Notes under the pieces: model-generated
What the model was told of the DNA's origin: nothing
What the model saw: only the letters and a program-made list of their open reading frames with translations
The model's database searches: none
Origin: an uncultured Flavobacteriaceae bacterium
GTDB lineage: Bacteria > Bacteroidota > Bacteroidia > Flavobacteriales > Flavobacteriaceae
Length of the DNA: 64,000 nucleotides
Assembly (NCBI GenBank): GCA_947487895.1
Contig: CANKYF010000002.1
Span: 124,001 to 188,000 of the forward strand
Direction: 5' to 3'
Shown: positions 44,633 to 52,762 of the stretch, one piece after another
Layout: every line of letters starts with the position of its first letter
Position numbering within the stretch: the first letter of the stretch is position 1
Program-made: the position numbers and the translations under genes

Positions 44633-45388
44633 CTAGAGTCGTACTTCAATATTACTTTCTTTTAACTCTTTTTTCAATTGAGGAATAGGTATTTCACCAA
44701 AATGAAATACACTAGCTGCTAAAGCAGCATCAGATTTTCCTTCTTTAAATGTATCTATAAAATGCTCTACATTACCTGCACCTCCAGACGCAATGATTGG
44801 AATATTCAATGCTTCTGATAATTTGGCTAGTGCTTTATTTGCAAAACCTGCTTTGGTACCATCATGATCCATTGAAGTAAATAATATTTCACCTGCACCA
44901 CGTTTTTCAACTTCTTTGGCCCATTCAAATAAATCAATATCAGTTGGAATGGTTCCTCCTGCTAAATGTACTTTCCAATTACCATCTATCTGTTTTGCAT
45001 CAATAGCAACAACTACACATTGGCTTCCAAATTTATCAGCTAATTCATTTACCAATTCAGGACGCTTTACAGCTGAAGAATTAATAGACACCTTATCTGC
45101 TCCGCATTTTAAAAGCGCATCAACGTGTTCTATTGATGATATACCGCCACCAACAGTAAAAGGTATATTTACTTGTTCTGCCACCCGTGTTACCATATCT
45201 AAAGTAGTTCCTCTAGCTTCTAAAGTAGCTGCAATATCTAAAAAAACCAATTCATCGGCACCAACTTCTGCATATTGTTTTGCCAACTCCACAGGGTCAC
45301 CAGCATCACGTAAATCAACAAAATTAACACCTTTAACGGTACGTCCGTTTTTTATATCTAAGCAAGGAATGATTCTTTTTGTAAGCAT
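44633..45388 (-). CDS. hisF: imidazole glycerol phosphate synthase, cyclase subunit
   Basis: 251 residues, TIM barrel. [32 protein letters not shown] is the diagnostic N-terminus, with catalytic Asp in CLDIKNG and in [13 protein letters not shown], and phosphate sites VGGGISS and ASGGAG. It forms imidazole glycerol phosphate and AICAR with HisH. It lies 55 bases after hisA. Confidence 0.98.
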   Translation of the reverse strand: MLTKRIIPCLDIKNGRTVKGVNFVDLRDAGDPVELAKQYAEVGADELVFLDIAATLEARGTTLDMVTRVAEQVNIPFTVGGGISSIEHVDALLKCGADKVSINSSAVKRPELVNELADKFGSQCVVVAIDAKQIDGNWKVHLAGGTIPTDIDLFEWAKEVEKRGAGEILFTSMDHDGTKAGFANKALAKLSEALNIPIIASGGAGNVEHFIDTFKEGKSDAALAASVFHFGEIPIPQLKKELKESNIEVRL

Positions 45389-45443
45389 TTTTTAATGAGT
45401 ATTTAGCCTTTAGTATTTAGAAGTTAGTTTTGTAATGATCTAG

Positions 45444-46178
45444 TTAAACAAATTTTTCAAGTTGATTCAAGCTAATTCTATTTTCATAGATAGCTTTTCC
45501 AATAATAACACCTTCACAACCTAACTCAATTAACTTTGGTAATTCATCTATGTGCGAAATACCTCCAGAGGCTATTAGTTTTATAGACTGACCACTGCTA
45601 CTGTTTGTACACTCTGATATAATCTCATTATACAATTCAAAAGAAGGCCCTTGTAACATACCATCTTTTGATATATCTGTGCAAATAACATAATGAATGC
45701 CTTTTTTTTGATACTCTTTAATAAAAGGTATCACTTCTTCAGAACTATCTTCTTGCCATCCACTAATAGCTATTTTCCCAGCATTACTATCAGCTCCTAA
45801 AATAATTTTTTCACTTCCGTATTTAGAAATCCAACTTTCAAAGGTTTTAGGATCTTTAACCGCAATACTTCCTCCTGTAATTTGTCTAGCACCAGAATTA
45901 AATGCTATATGCAAATCTTCATCTGCTTTTAAACCGCCACCAAAATCAATTTTTAACTTTGTTTTTGCTGCAATTTGCTCAAGTACTTTATAATTGACAA
46001 TGTGTTTAGCTTTCGCTCCATCTAAATCTACTAAATGTAAATACTCTATCCCAGAAGCTTCAAACATTTTAGCAACTTCTAACGGGTTTTCGTTATATAC
46101 TTTTTTAGTATCATAGTCGCCTTTTGTAAGACGTACACATTTACCTTCAATAATATCTATAGCGGGTATAATCCTCAT
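45444..46178 (-). CDS. hisA: ProFAR isomerase
   Basis: 244 residues, TIM barrel related to HisF. Motifs: [49 protein letters not shown], and [18 protein letters not shown]. Amadori isomerase of histidine synthesis (5'-ProFAR to PRFAR). It follows a 59-codon ORF by 2 bases. Confidence 0.98.
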   Translation of the reverse strand: MRIIPAIDIIEGKCVRLTKGDYDTKKVYNENPLEVAKMFEASGIEYLHLVDLDGAKAKHIVNYKVLEQIAAKTKLKIDFGGGLKADEDLHIAFNSGARQITGGSIAVKDPKTFESWISKYGSEKIILGADSNAGKIAISGWQEDSSEEVIPFIKEYQKKGIHYVICTDISKDGMLQGPSFELYNEIISECTNSSSGQSIKLIASGGISHIDELPKLIELGCEGVIIGKAIYENRISLNQLEKFV

Positions 46179-46180
46179 AA

Positions 46181-46360
46181 CTATTTAAGTTCTTTAACGA
46201 TCTCTCGTATTTTATTTATTAAGAAATTAGTTTCTTCTAGATGGTGCTTTTCTAAGCTTTCATAGCGCTCTTGCCAAGATAAACTATCATCATCAATATA
46301 CCTTTTTACTTTAATCCATTTATATGTTTCAAGTATTATCTTTTTTTCTAGTTCATCCAC
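46181..46360 (-). CDS. small 59-residue protein between hisH and hisA (GTG start)
   Basis: The frame opens with GTG at 46360, 12 bases after the hisH stop, and ends 2 bases before hisA. The product is charged and helical: an N-terminus like [20 protein letters not shown], then [17 protein letters not shown] and a C-terminal [12 protein letters not shown]. No ATG is available in this frame; the ATG at 46356 is out of frame and stops after two codons. Amphipathic pattern, tight fit between his genes and lack of stops favour a real gene. Function is unknown. I could not compare it with other genomes. Confidence 0.62.
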   Translation of the reverse strand: MDELEKKIILETYKWIKVKRYIDDDSLSWQERYESLEKHHLEETNFLINKIREIVKELK

Positions 46361-46372
46361 AACTTCAAGTTA

Positions 46373-46954
46373 TTATAATTCTAAGAAGTTTTGCAATATT
46401 TTAGCGCCCTCACTTCCGCTTTTTTCAGGGTGAAACTGCGTTCCGTAAAAATTCTTATGTTGTAATGCTGAAGCATAATTAATTTCATAATCAGTAGCAG
46501 CAATGGTTTCATTACAATGCTCAGCATAATAACTGTGTACCAAATACATATATTCATTCTCTTTGACACCTTTAAACAAATCGGATTTTAAGTTTTTAAT
46601 CACATTCCATCCCATTTGTGGCACTTTTACACTATTTGAAAAACGCTTTACATTGGTTTGAAAAATGCCTAAACCTTCAGTATCTCCTTCTTCTGTATGT
46701 AAACACATGAGTTGCATACCCAAACATATTCCTAAAACAGGTTGTTTTAGATTAGGTATTAATTCATCTAAACTACTTTCCTTCAACATTTTCATTGCTG
46801 AACTTGCTTCTCCTACACCTGGGAAAATCAATTTATCGGCAGCCTTAATTTCTTCAGGGTCCTTAGACAACATCGCTTCATACCCTAACCTATTAAAAGC
46901 AAACTGAATACTTTTTATATTTCCTGCTCCGTAATCTATAATTACTAGTTTCAT
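46373..46954 (-). CDS. hisH: imidazole glycerol phosphate synthase, glutaminase subunit
   Basis: 193 residues, class I glutamine amidotransferase. N-terminal VIIDYGAGNIKSIQFAFNRLGYE; nucleophile Cys in VLGICLGMQLM; His and Glu in GTQFHPEKSG. It supplies ammonia to HisF. A 119-base gap to hisB holds a family II repeat. Confidence 0.97.
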   Translation of the reverse strand: MKLVIIDYGAGNIKSIQFAFNRLGYEAMLSKDPEEIKAADKLIFPGVGEASSAMKMLKESSLDELIPNLKQPVLGICLGMQLMCLHTEEGDTEGLGIFQTNVKRFSNSVKVPQMGWNVIKNLKSDLFKGVKENEYMYLVHSYYAEHCNETIAATDYEINYASALQHKNFYGTQFHPEKSGSEGAKILQNFLEL

Positions 46955-46966
46955 TTCTTTATTCTA

Positions 46967-47063
46967 TTCTGTCAGTTCAAGTTGAGGCTTTAAGCCGAAG
47001 TATAGAGAACATGTCAAGTACTTCTCGATACAATTTCTCATTCTTCGAAATCACTCGAAGTGA
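46967..47063. repeat. family II intergenic element between hisH and hisB
   Basis: GTCAGTTCAAG ... CTTCGAAATCACTCGAAGTGACA; contains ACTTCTCG/CGAAGT-type complementary parts. It resembles the elements at 48221 and 50664 in core words (CTTCGA, GTGACA). Confidence 0.55.
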
Positions 47064-47073
47064 CATTAAATTA

Positions 47074-48213
47074 TTAAAGCATTCCTTTTGTACTTGGTAA
47101 AAACATTTTATTAGCATCACGTTTTACCGCCATTTTCATTGCTTTAGCAAAGGCTTTAAAAATACCTTCTATTTTATGATGTTCATTAACACCTTCAGCT
47201 TTTACATTCAAATTACATTTAGCACCATCTGTAAACGATTTAAATAAGTGGAAAAACATTTCTGTTGGCATATCCCCTATTTTTTCACGTTTAAATTCAG
47301 CATCCCATTCTAACCAATTTCTTCCACCAAAATCAACAGCTACTTGTGCTAAACAATCATCCATTGGCAAACAGAAACCATAACGTTCTATGCCTAACTT
47401 ATTTCCTAAAGCTTTATTAAATAATTCACCTAAAGCAATCATAGTATCTTCAATAGTATGGTGCTCATCAACTTCCAAATCTCCATTTACTTTAATGGTT
47501 AAATCCATGGCACCATGACGACCAATTTGATCTAACATATGATCAAAAAAAGACAACCCTGTATCTATATCATTCTTACCTGAACCATCTAGATTCAGCT
47601 TTATATATATCTGAGTTTCATTTGTATTACGAGTAATTTCTTCAACCCTATCCTTAAGCTTTAAAAACTCGTATATTTCTTTCCAATCTGTACTTGTTAA
47701 TGCAATGCAATCAAAAATTTCTTGTTTTGAAGCTTCAATTTCATCAGCACCTAAATTTGGATCTTCAGACAGATAAATACCTTTAGCTCCTAGGTTTTTA
47801 GCCAATTCCATATCGGTGATTCTATCACCCAATACAAAAGAATTTTCTAAATCATATTTATTTTTATCAAAATACTTAGTTAGCAAACCTGTTCTTGGTT
47901 TACGAGTATCAGCATTTTCATGAGGAAATGTTTTATCTATATGAATATCTGTAAATACAACACCTTCTTTTTCAAAAGCTGTGATTACTTTATTTTGAGC
48001 GGACCAAAAGGTGTCTTCCGGAAAAGAATCTGTTCCTAACCCATCTTGATTTGTCACCATTACCAACTCATAATCCAATTCAGTAGCTATTTTTGCCATG
48101 TATTGAAATACTTTAGGGTAAAATTCTAGCTTCTCTAAACTATCTAATTGATAATCTACTGGTGGCTCTAGCACCAGAGTACCGTCTCTATCTATAAATA
48201 ATACTTTTTTCAT
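47074..48213 (-). CDS. hisB: bifunctional histidinol phosphatase / imidazoleglycerol-phosphate dehydratase
   Basis: 379 residues. The N-terminal HAD phosphatase (about 1-165) has nucleophile [10 protein letters not shown] and [12 protein letters not shown]. The C-terminal dehydratase (about 190-379) has the Mn ligands in [15 protein letters not shown] and [14 protein letters not shown]. The fusion matches the E. coli type HisB. It lies between hisC and hisH, with long gaps on both sides filled by family II repeats. Confidence 0.97.
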   Translation of the reverse strand: MKKVLFIDRDGTLVLEPPVDYQLDSLEKLEFYPKVFQYMAKIATELDYELVMVTNQDGLGTDSFPEDTFWSAQNKVITAFEKEGVVFTDIHIDKTFPHENADTRKPRTGLLTKYFDKNKYDLENSFVLGDRITDMELAKNLGAKGIYLSEDPNLGADEIEASKQEIFDCIALTSTDWKEIYEFLKLKDRVEEITRNTNETQIYIKLNLDGSGKNDIDTGLSFFDHMLDQIGRHGAMDLTIKVNGDLEVDEHHTIEDTMIALGELFNKALGNKLGIERYGFCLPMDDCLAQVAVDFGGRNWLEWDAEFKREKIGDMPTEMFFHLFKSFTDGAKCNLNVKAEGVNEHHKIEGIFKAFAKAMKMAVKRDANKMFLPSTKGML

Positions 48214-48220
48214 CTTTTAT

Positions 48221-48322
48221 GTCATTCCTGCGAAGGCAGGAATCTATATTTTTAAGATTATTTAATTTTATGTGGATTCCGCATCACACTTCGACTCCGC
48301 TCAGTGCCCGTACGGAATGACA
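48221..48322. repeat. family II palindromic element between hisC and hisB
   Basis: ATTCCTGC-GAAG-GCAGGAAT hairpin at 48224-48243, then GGATTCCGCATCACACTTCGAC and CGGAATGACAA at the far end. It fills the 111-base intercistronic gap. Confidence 0.75.
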
Positions 48323-48324
48323 AA

Positions 48325-49362
48325 TTATATTAATTCCTTTAATACTTTAATCAATGTTCTGTTTTCAATTTGAGTTCCAACTGTAAATCGTAAACAATTT
48401 TCGCAACCTGGTTGTGTGGTTCTATTTCTAATCACAATGCCTTTTTCTATTAACTCGTCGTAACGTTTTGTTGCATCATCTACTTTTGCGAGTACAAAAT
48501 TGGCATCTGAAGGGAATATTTCTGAAACAAAAGACACTTCTTTCAACTTCTCAATTAAAGATGCTCTTTCTTCTAAAATTGATCTAATTTGTTTTTGAAC
48601 TTCAGATATATTCTTTAATTGCTCTATAGCTCGCTGTTGCGTCAATTCATTAACATTATACGGGGGTTTTATATTATTTAAAACCTGAATAATCTCTTTT
48701 GAAGCAAAACATATCCCTAAGCGAATTCCAGCCATTCCGTAAGCTTTAGATAACGTCTGCGTTACTATTAAATTAGGATATTCATTCAATCTCCCAATCC
48801 AACTTGGATTTTCAGCAAAATCAATATATGCTTCATCTATCACCACCACACCTTTAAATTCTTTTAAAAGCCTTTCTATAGATGCTTCTGAAAAACTATT
48901 ACCTGTTGGGTTATTAGGTGAACACAAAAACAATAGTTTACTGTTATTATCTGCAACTTCTAAAATTTTATCAACTTGTGGCTGAAAATCTTCTGTAAGC
49001 TGAACCGTCTTAATAGCAATTGCATTAATATTAGCCAATACACTGTACATGCCATAAGTAGGTGGCAACGTAATAATATTATCAATATTTGGCTCACAGA
49101 AAGCTCTATAGATTAAATCAAGTACTTCATCACTTCCGTTTCCCAATAAAACATTTTCAACAGGAATATTTTTTAAGCTTGAAAGCAACCCTTTAACAGT
49201 ACTTTGCTGCGGATCTGGATACCTATTAACCCCATTTTCAAACGGGTTTTCATTGGCATCTAAAAACACCATATCTTTAGGCACGCCTTTAAATTCATCT
49301 CTAGCAGATGAATAAGGTTTTAATGCTCTTATACTTGGTCTTATTAAATCTAAAACGTTCAT
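48325..49362 (-). CDS. hisC: histidinol-phosphate aminotransferase
   Basis: 345 residues, PLP aminotransferase fold I. LDANENPFENGVNRYPDPQQ, LGNGSDEVLDLIYRAFC, CSPNNPTGN, VVIDEAYIDFA, and PLP-Lys in TLSKAYGMAGIRLG; C-terminal RNRTTQPGCENCLRFTVGT. The gene overlaps hisD by one base (the hisC ATG and the hisD stop share it). Confidence 0.97.
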   Translation of the reverse strand: MNVLDLIRPSIRALKPYSSARDEFKGVPKDMVFLDANENPFENGVNRYPDPQQSTVKGLLSSLKNIPVENVLLGNGSDEVLDLIYRAFCEPNIDNIITLPPTYGMYSVLANINAIAIKTVQLTEDFQPQVDKILEVADNNSKLLFLCSPNNPTGNSFSEASIERLLKEFKGVVVIDEAYIDFAENPSWIGRLNEYPNLIVTQTLSKAYGMAGIRLGICFASKEIIQVLNNIKPPYNVNELTQQRAIEQLKNISEVQKQIRSILEERASLIEKLKEVSFVSEIFPSDANFVLAKVDDATKRYDELIEKGIVIRNRTTQPGCENCLRFTVGTQIENRTLIKVLKELI

Positions 49363-50645
49363 TACTTCAAATCCTTTAATCTAATGCTTACGGCATTTTT
49401 GTGTGCTTGCAATCCTTCGGCCTCTGCCATTAACTCAATGGTTTCTCCTATATTTAAAATACCTTCTTTTGATATTTTTTGAAACGTCATACTCTTTAAA
49501 AAGCTATCTAAATTAACTCCAGAATACGCTTTAGTAAACCCATTTGTTGGTAAGGTATGGTTTGTTCCTGATGCATAGTCTCCAGCACTTTCTGGCGTGT
49601 AATTACCAATAAATACTGAACCAGCATTTCGTATACCTTCTACATAAAAATCTTCGCTTTTCGAACAAATAATAAAGTGTTCTGGTCCATATTGATTAAT
49701 CAAATCTAGGGCTGTTTTATCATCTTCAACAAAGATAGACTTAGAATTAGCTATGGCTTTTTCAGCTATATCTCTTCTTGGTAAAACAGCTATTTGAGCA
49801 TTCACTTCTTCTGAAACATTTTTAATGAGTTCTTTTGAAGTTGACACAAAAATCACCTGACTATCTATACCGTGCTCTGCTTGACTTAACAAATCTGACG
49901 CTATGTAGCTAGCATTAGCACTTTCATCAGCAACAACTAATAATTCACTTGGTCCTGCAGGCATATCTATGGCTACACCATATTTAGTTGCTAGTTGTTT
50001 AGCAACGGTTACAAACTGGTTGCCTGGTCCGAATATTTTATATACTTTCGGAATAGTCTCTGTCCCAAATGTTAAAGCAGCAATGGCTTGTATACCACCT
50101 ACTTTGAATATTTTGGTAACACCACAAAGTTTGGCTGCATATAATATTTCTGCTGCTAATTTACCCTCTTTATTTGGAGGCGAACACAACACAATTTCGT
50201 TACAACCTGCTATTTGAGCAGGTGCTGCTAACATTAACACTGTTGAGAATAATGGTGCAGTACCTCCAGGAATATATAAACCTACACTTTCTATAGCTCG
50301 TTTTTCTTGCCAACATTGCACACCATTTACTGTCTCAATAGCTACTTTTGATGTTTTTTGGGCTGCGTGAAATACTTCTATATTTTGCTTCGCGTTTTTT
50401 ATAGCATCTTTCAAATTCTGAGGAATCTTACTAACAGCTTCTTCAATTTCTTCGGTAGAAACTAAATTATCTTCCAAAACTACCTTGTCAAAACGCTCAG
50501 TATATTCTTGAATAGCCTTATCTCCATTCTGTTGAATATCTTCAAACACTTCACTAACCACACCTTCAATATCATCTACTGTTTGTGTAGGTCGCTTTAA
50601 AATATCAGACCAACTATCTCTATTTGGGTTTTCTATGATTTGCAT
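49362..50645 (-). CDS. hisD: histidinol dehydrogenase
   Basis: 427 residues. GLYIPGGTAPLFSTVLMLAAPAQIAGC, FKVGGIQAIAALTFGT, KIFGPGNQFVTVAKQ, MPAGPSELLVVADESANA and the Zn-site HGIDSQVIF...GPEHFI, GSVFIGNYTPESAGDYASGTNHTLPT. Catalyses the last two steps of histidine synthesis. It is second in the operon after hisG, with a 126-base gap holding a family II repeat. Confidence 0.97.
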   Translation of the reverse strand: MQIIENPNRDSWSDILKRPTQTVDDIEGVVSEVFEDIQQNGDKAIQEYTERFDKVVLEDNLVSTEEIEEAVSKIPQNLKDAIKNAKQNIEVFHAAQKTSKVAIETVNGVQCWQEKRAIESVGLYIPGGTAPLFSTVLMLAAPAQIAGCNEIVLCSPPNKEGKLAAEILYAAKLCGVTKIFKVGGIQAIAALTFGTETIPKVYKIFGPGNQFVTVAKQLATKYGVAIDMPAGPSELLVVADESANASYIASDLLSQAEHGIDSQVIFVSTSKELIKNVSEEVNAQIAVLPRRDIAEKAIANSKSIFVEDDKTALDLINQYGPEHFIICSKSEDFYVEGIRNAGSVFIGNYTPESAGDYASGTNHTLPTNGFTKAYSGVNLDSFLKSMTFQKISKEGILNIGETIELMAEAEGLQAHKNAVSIRLKDLK

Positions 50646-50663
50646 CTAAAACTTATTTTCTTC

Positions 50664-50763
50664 ATTTCCACGAAAGTGGAAATCTTTTAAACTTCACTGC
50701 TTTTTATTTTAGAGATTCCTGCCTTCACTTCGACAAGCTCAGTGTGACACGCAGGAATGACAA
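50664..50763. repeat. family II palindromic element between hisG and hisD
   Basis: ATTTCCAC-GAAA-GTGGAAAT hairpin (50664-50683) and ATTCCTGCC...CTTCGACAAGCTCAGTGTG...GCAGGAAT (50714-50756). It fills the 126-base gap. Confidence 0.75.
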
Positions 50764-50771
50764 AAAATAAA

Positions 50772-51629
50772 TTACAATACCATCTTTTCAATTGGACACA
50801 CTAATATACCTTCTGCTCCTTTTTCTTTTAAAGCATCAATCACATCCCAAAATTCATTTTTACTTATTACAGAGTGTATCGAACTCCAGCCTTCCTGTGC
50901 TAATGGTAATACTGTTGGACTCTTCATACCTGGCAGCACATTTATGATATCCTGCACTTTATCATTAGGCGCATTTAGTAAAATATATTTTGATTGTCTC
51001 CCTTTTAAAACAGATTGAATTCTAAATTGTATAGTTTCCAAAATGGCTTTACGCTCATCATTTAAAATAGGTGAAACTGCTAAAACAGCTTCAGACTTCA
51101 GTAATACTTCAATTTCTTTTAGTCCATTTTTAAACAACGTGCTTCCACTAGAAACAATATCACAAATACCATCTGCTAAACCAATATTAGGTGCAATTTC
51201 TACTGAACCATTAATCTTGTGCAGTTGTGCTTCTAAACCTTGCTCCTTTAAGAACTTCTTTACTGTTACAGGGTAAGATGTTGCAATTCGTTTTTCGTTT
51301 AAATCTTTTAAAGAATTAGCGGTTGAATCTTTAGGCACTGCAATGGATACTTTACACTTAGAAAATCCTAATTTTTCAGCAATTTCAATATCTCCTCCTT
51401 TTTCAATTAAAACATTTTCTCCAATAATGGCAACATCTACTACACCATCCTTTAAATACTGTGGGATATCACCATTTCTAAGGTAAAATACTTCTACTGG
51501 AAAGTTTCTAGCTGAAGCTTTTAATTGATCCTTTCCGTTATCAATAGAAATACCAATATCTTTTAAAATTCTCATTGAGTCTTCGTTTAGACGACCCGAT
51601 TTTTGCACTGCAATTCTTAATTTACTCAT
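50772..51629 (-). CDS. hisG: ATP phosphoribosyltransferase
   Basis: 285 residues from the ATG at 51629 (MSKLRIAVQKSGRLNEDS); an in-frame TTG at 51656 lies in the leader and is not preferred. Long-form HisG: catalytic lobes with GVVDVAIIGENVLIE, KRIATSYPVTVKKF, GLADGICDIVSSGSTLFKNGL, and a C-terminal ACT-like domain (about 210-285) for histidine feedback. First enzyme of the pathway and first gene of the operon, under the hisL attenuator. Confidence 0.96.
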   Translation of the reverse strand: MSKLRIAVQKSGRLNEDSMRILKDIGISIDNGKDQLKASARNFPVEVFYLRNGDIPQYLKDGVVDVAIIGENVLIEKGGDIEIAEKLGFSKCKVSIAVPKDSTANSLKDLNEKRIATSYPVTVKKFLKEQGLEAQLHKINGSVEIAPNIGLADGICDIVSSGSTLFKNGLKEIEVLLKSEAVLAVSPILNDERKAILETIQFRIQSVLKGRQSKYILLNAPNDKVQDIINVLPGMKSPTVLPLAQEGWSSIHSVISKNEFWDVIDALKEKGAEGILVCPIEKMVL

Positions 51630-51678
51630 TTTGTTTTTGTTATGAGTTTGAAACAATCTTGTTGATTTTAGAAATGAA

Positions 51679-51707
51679 AAACCCGCTTGATTGTCTCAAA
51701 CGGGTTT
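51679..51707 (-). terminator. his attenuator (terminator hairpin in the hisG leader)
   Basis: Minus strand reads AAACCCG ... CGGGTTT, a 7-bp stem extended by 4 more pairs (TTGA/TCAA) after one mismatch, with a 5-base loop and followed by TTTTTC. It lies 29 bases after the hisL stop and 49 bases before hisG, so it can stop the transcript before the operon. Confidence 0.85.
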
Positions 51708-51735
51708 AAATATTTTGATTTTATTCAATACATTT

Positions 51736-51789
51736 TCACTTCGCTTGAGAGCAAATATGAAAATGATGATGTGTTTGAATAAAAGTCAT
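51736..51789 (-). CDS. hisL: his operon leader peptide
   Basis: 17-codon ORF, ATG at 51789, stop TGA at 51736-51738, product MTFIQTHHHFHICSQAK with three His codons in a row and a fourth one codon later. It starts 160 bases before hisG and is followed by a terminator hairpin. This is the layout of the classical enterobacterial hisL: ribosome stalling on His codons when charged tRNA-His is scarce should prevent the terminator. A promoter box lies just upstream. The peptide itself is expected to have no other role. Confidence 0.85.
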   Translation of the reverse strand: MTFIQTHHHFHICSQAK

Positions 51790-51806
51790 GTCTTTGTTTG
51801 TTTTTG

Positions 51807-51839
51807 CAAATATCTATAAAAGTTAAGTAAAATTCCAAA
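51807..51839 (-). promoter_or_regulatory. putative his operon promoter
   Basis: Minus strand: TTTG at 51836-51839 and GATATTTG at 51807-51814, a one-mismatch fit to TAnnTTTG. Spacing is 21 bases, a little longer than the usual 19. The expected start near 51800 puts hisL about 10 bases into the transcript. Confidence 0.45.
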
Positions 51840-51937
51840 TAATAACCTTGATTTTTAAAATTTTACCTTTTCTATAAATAAGAACACACTTTATTGTGCA
51901 AAATTTAAGATATCTACTTAAAAACTGAAATATTTAA

Positions 51938-52750
51938 TTATTGATTTCCTAGAATGATTGGCAAACCACTATCACCAGAGCCAATTACAATGACTTTACT
52001 GTTTGGAGATTCAGATAGTTTCATGGTTGCTTCAATACCTTTATCTTGTAAAATTTTATCTGTTAATGATGCACTTAAAATTTTATTAGATTTTGCTTTA
52101 CCTTCAGCTTCAATAATTTGTTTTTGCGCTTCTTTTTGCGCTGTAACTAATCTAAATTCATATTCTAAAGATTCTTGTTCTTGTTTTAACTTGCGCTCAA
52201 TAGCTTCTTTAATTGAAGAAGGCAAAGTAACATCTTCTACCAAAACGCGTTTTACATTTAAGAATTGACCATCAAGTTCCTTGCGAACTTCTTCTAATAT
52301 TTCTTGTTCTATTACATCACGTTTGCTTGAATACAATTGTTCTGGTGTATAACGACCTACAACACTTCTTGCTGCAGAGTTAATTGCTGGATCAAGTAAT
52401 TCAGCAATAAAATCTTTTCCTTTTGTCTTAATTAAACTACCAAGATTATTATATTCAGGTTCAAACCATATAGTACCATTAACTGATACTTGTAATCCAT
52501 CAACAGAAAGCACATTCATTTTATCAGAAATAGATTGTTGTCTTACTTTGAAAACTAACATCTCATTCCAAGGAGCAACAATGTGAAAGCCTTCTCCGTA
52601 AGTTTTCTCCGTATTTATACCATCACCAAAGCGCTCAAAGATCACACCTCCTTCACCAGGACCAATAGTCACAGCCGATTTAGTAATTAATACGATTAAA
52701 ATTATTAGTCCTATAATTATAGGTAACCCAATTTTTGGTAATTTATCCAT
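51938..52750 (-). CDS. SPFH/band 7 (prohibitin-like) protein
   Basis: 270 residues. One N-terminal membrane helix (about 5-25, KIGLPIIIGLIILIVLITK) anchors it; the band 7 domain follows (AVTIGPGEGGVIFERFGDG, GFHIVAPWNEMLVFKVRQQ, RSVVGRYTPEQLYSSKRDVIEQEI). A helical coiled-coil segment (about 185-225, AIERKLKQEQESLEYEFRLVTAQKEAQKQI) closes it. Family members form large membrane-bound rings that act with proteases or lipids. It lies 12 bases after the VWA gene and may share its transcript. Confidence 0.93.
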   Translation of the reverse strand: MDKLPKIGLPIIIGLIILIVLITKSAVTIGPGEGGVIFERFGDGINTEKTYGEGFHIVAPWNEMLVFKVRQQSISDKMNVLSVDGLQVSVNGTIWFEPEYNNLGSLIKTKGKDFIAELLDPAINSAARSVVGRYTPEQLYSSKRDVIEQEILEEVRKELDGQFLNVKRVLVEDVTLPSSIKEAIERKLKQEQESLEYEFRLVTAQKEAQKQIIEAEGKAKSNKILSASLTDKILQDKGIEATMKLSESPNSKVIVIGSGDSGLPIILGNQ

Positions 52751-52762
52751 TATGTTTTTAGT

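Noticed and set aside
46381-46569. An alternative 62-codon frame inside hisH
   Set aside because: It overlaps the conserved hisH catalytic region in another frame, with no start context or domain.
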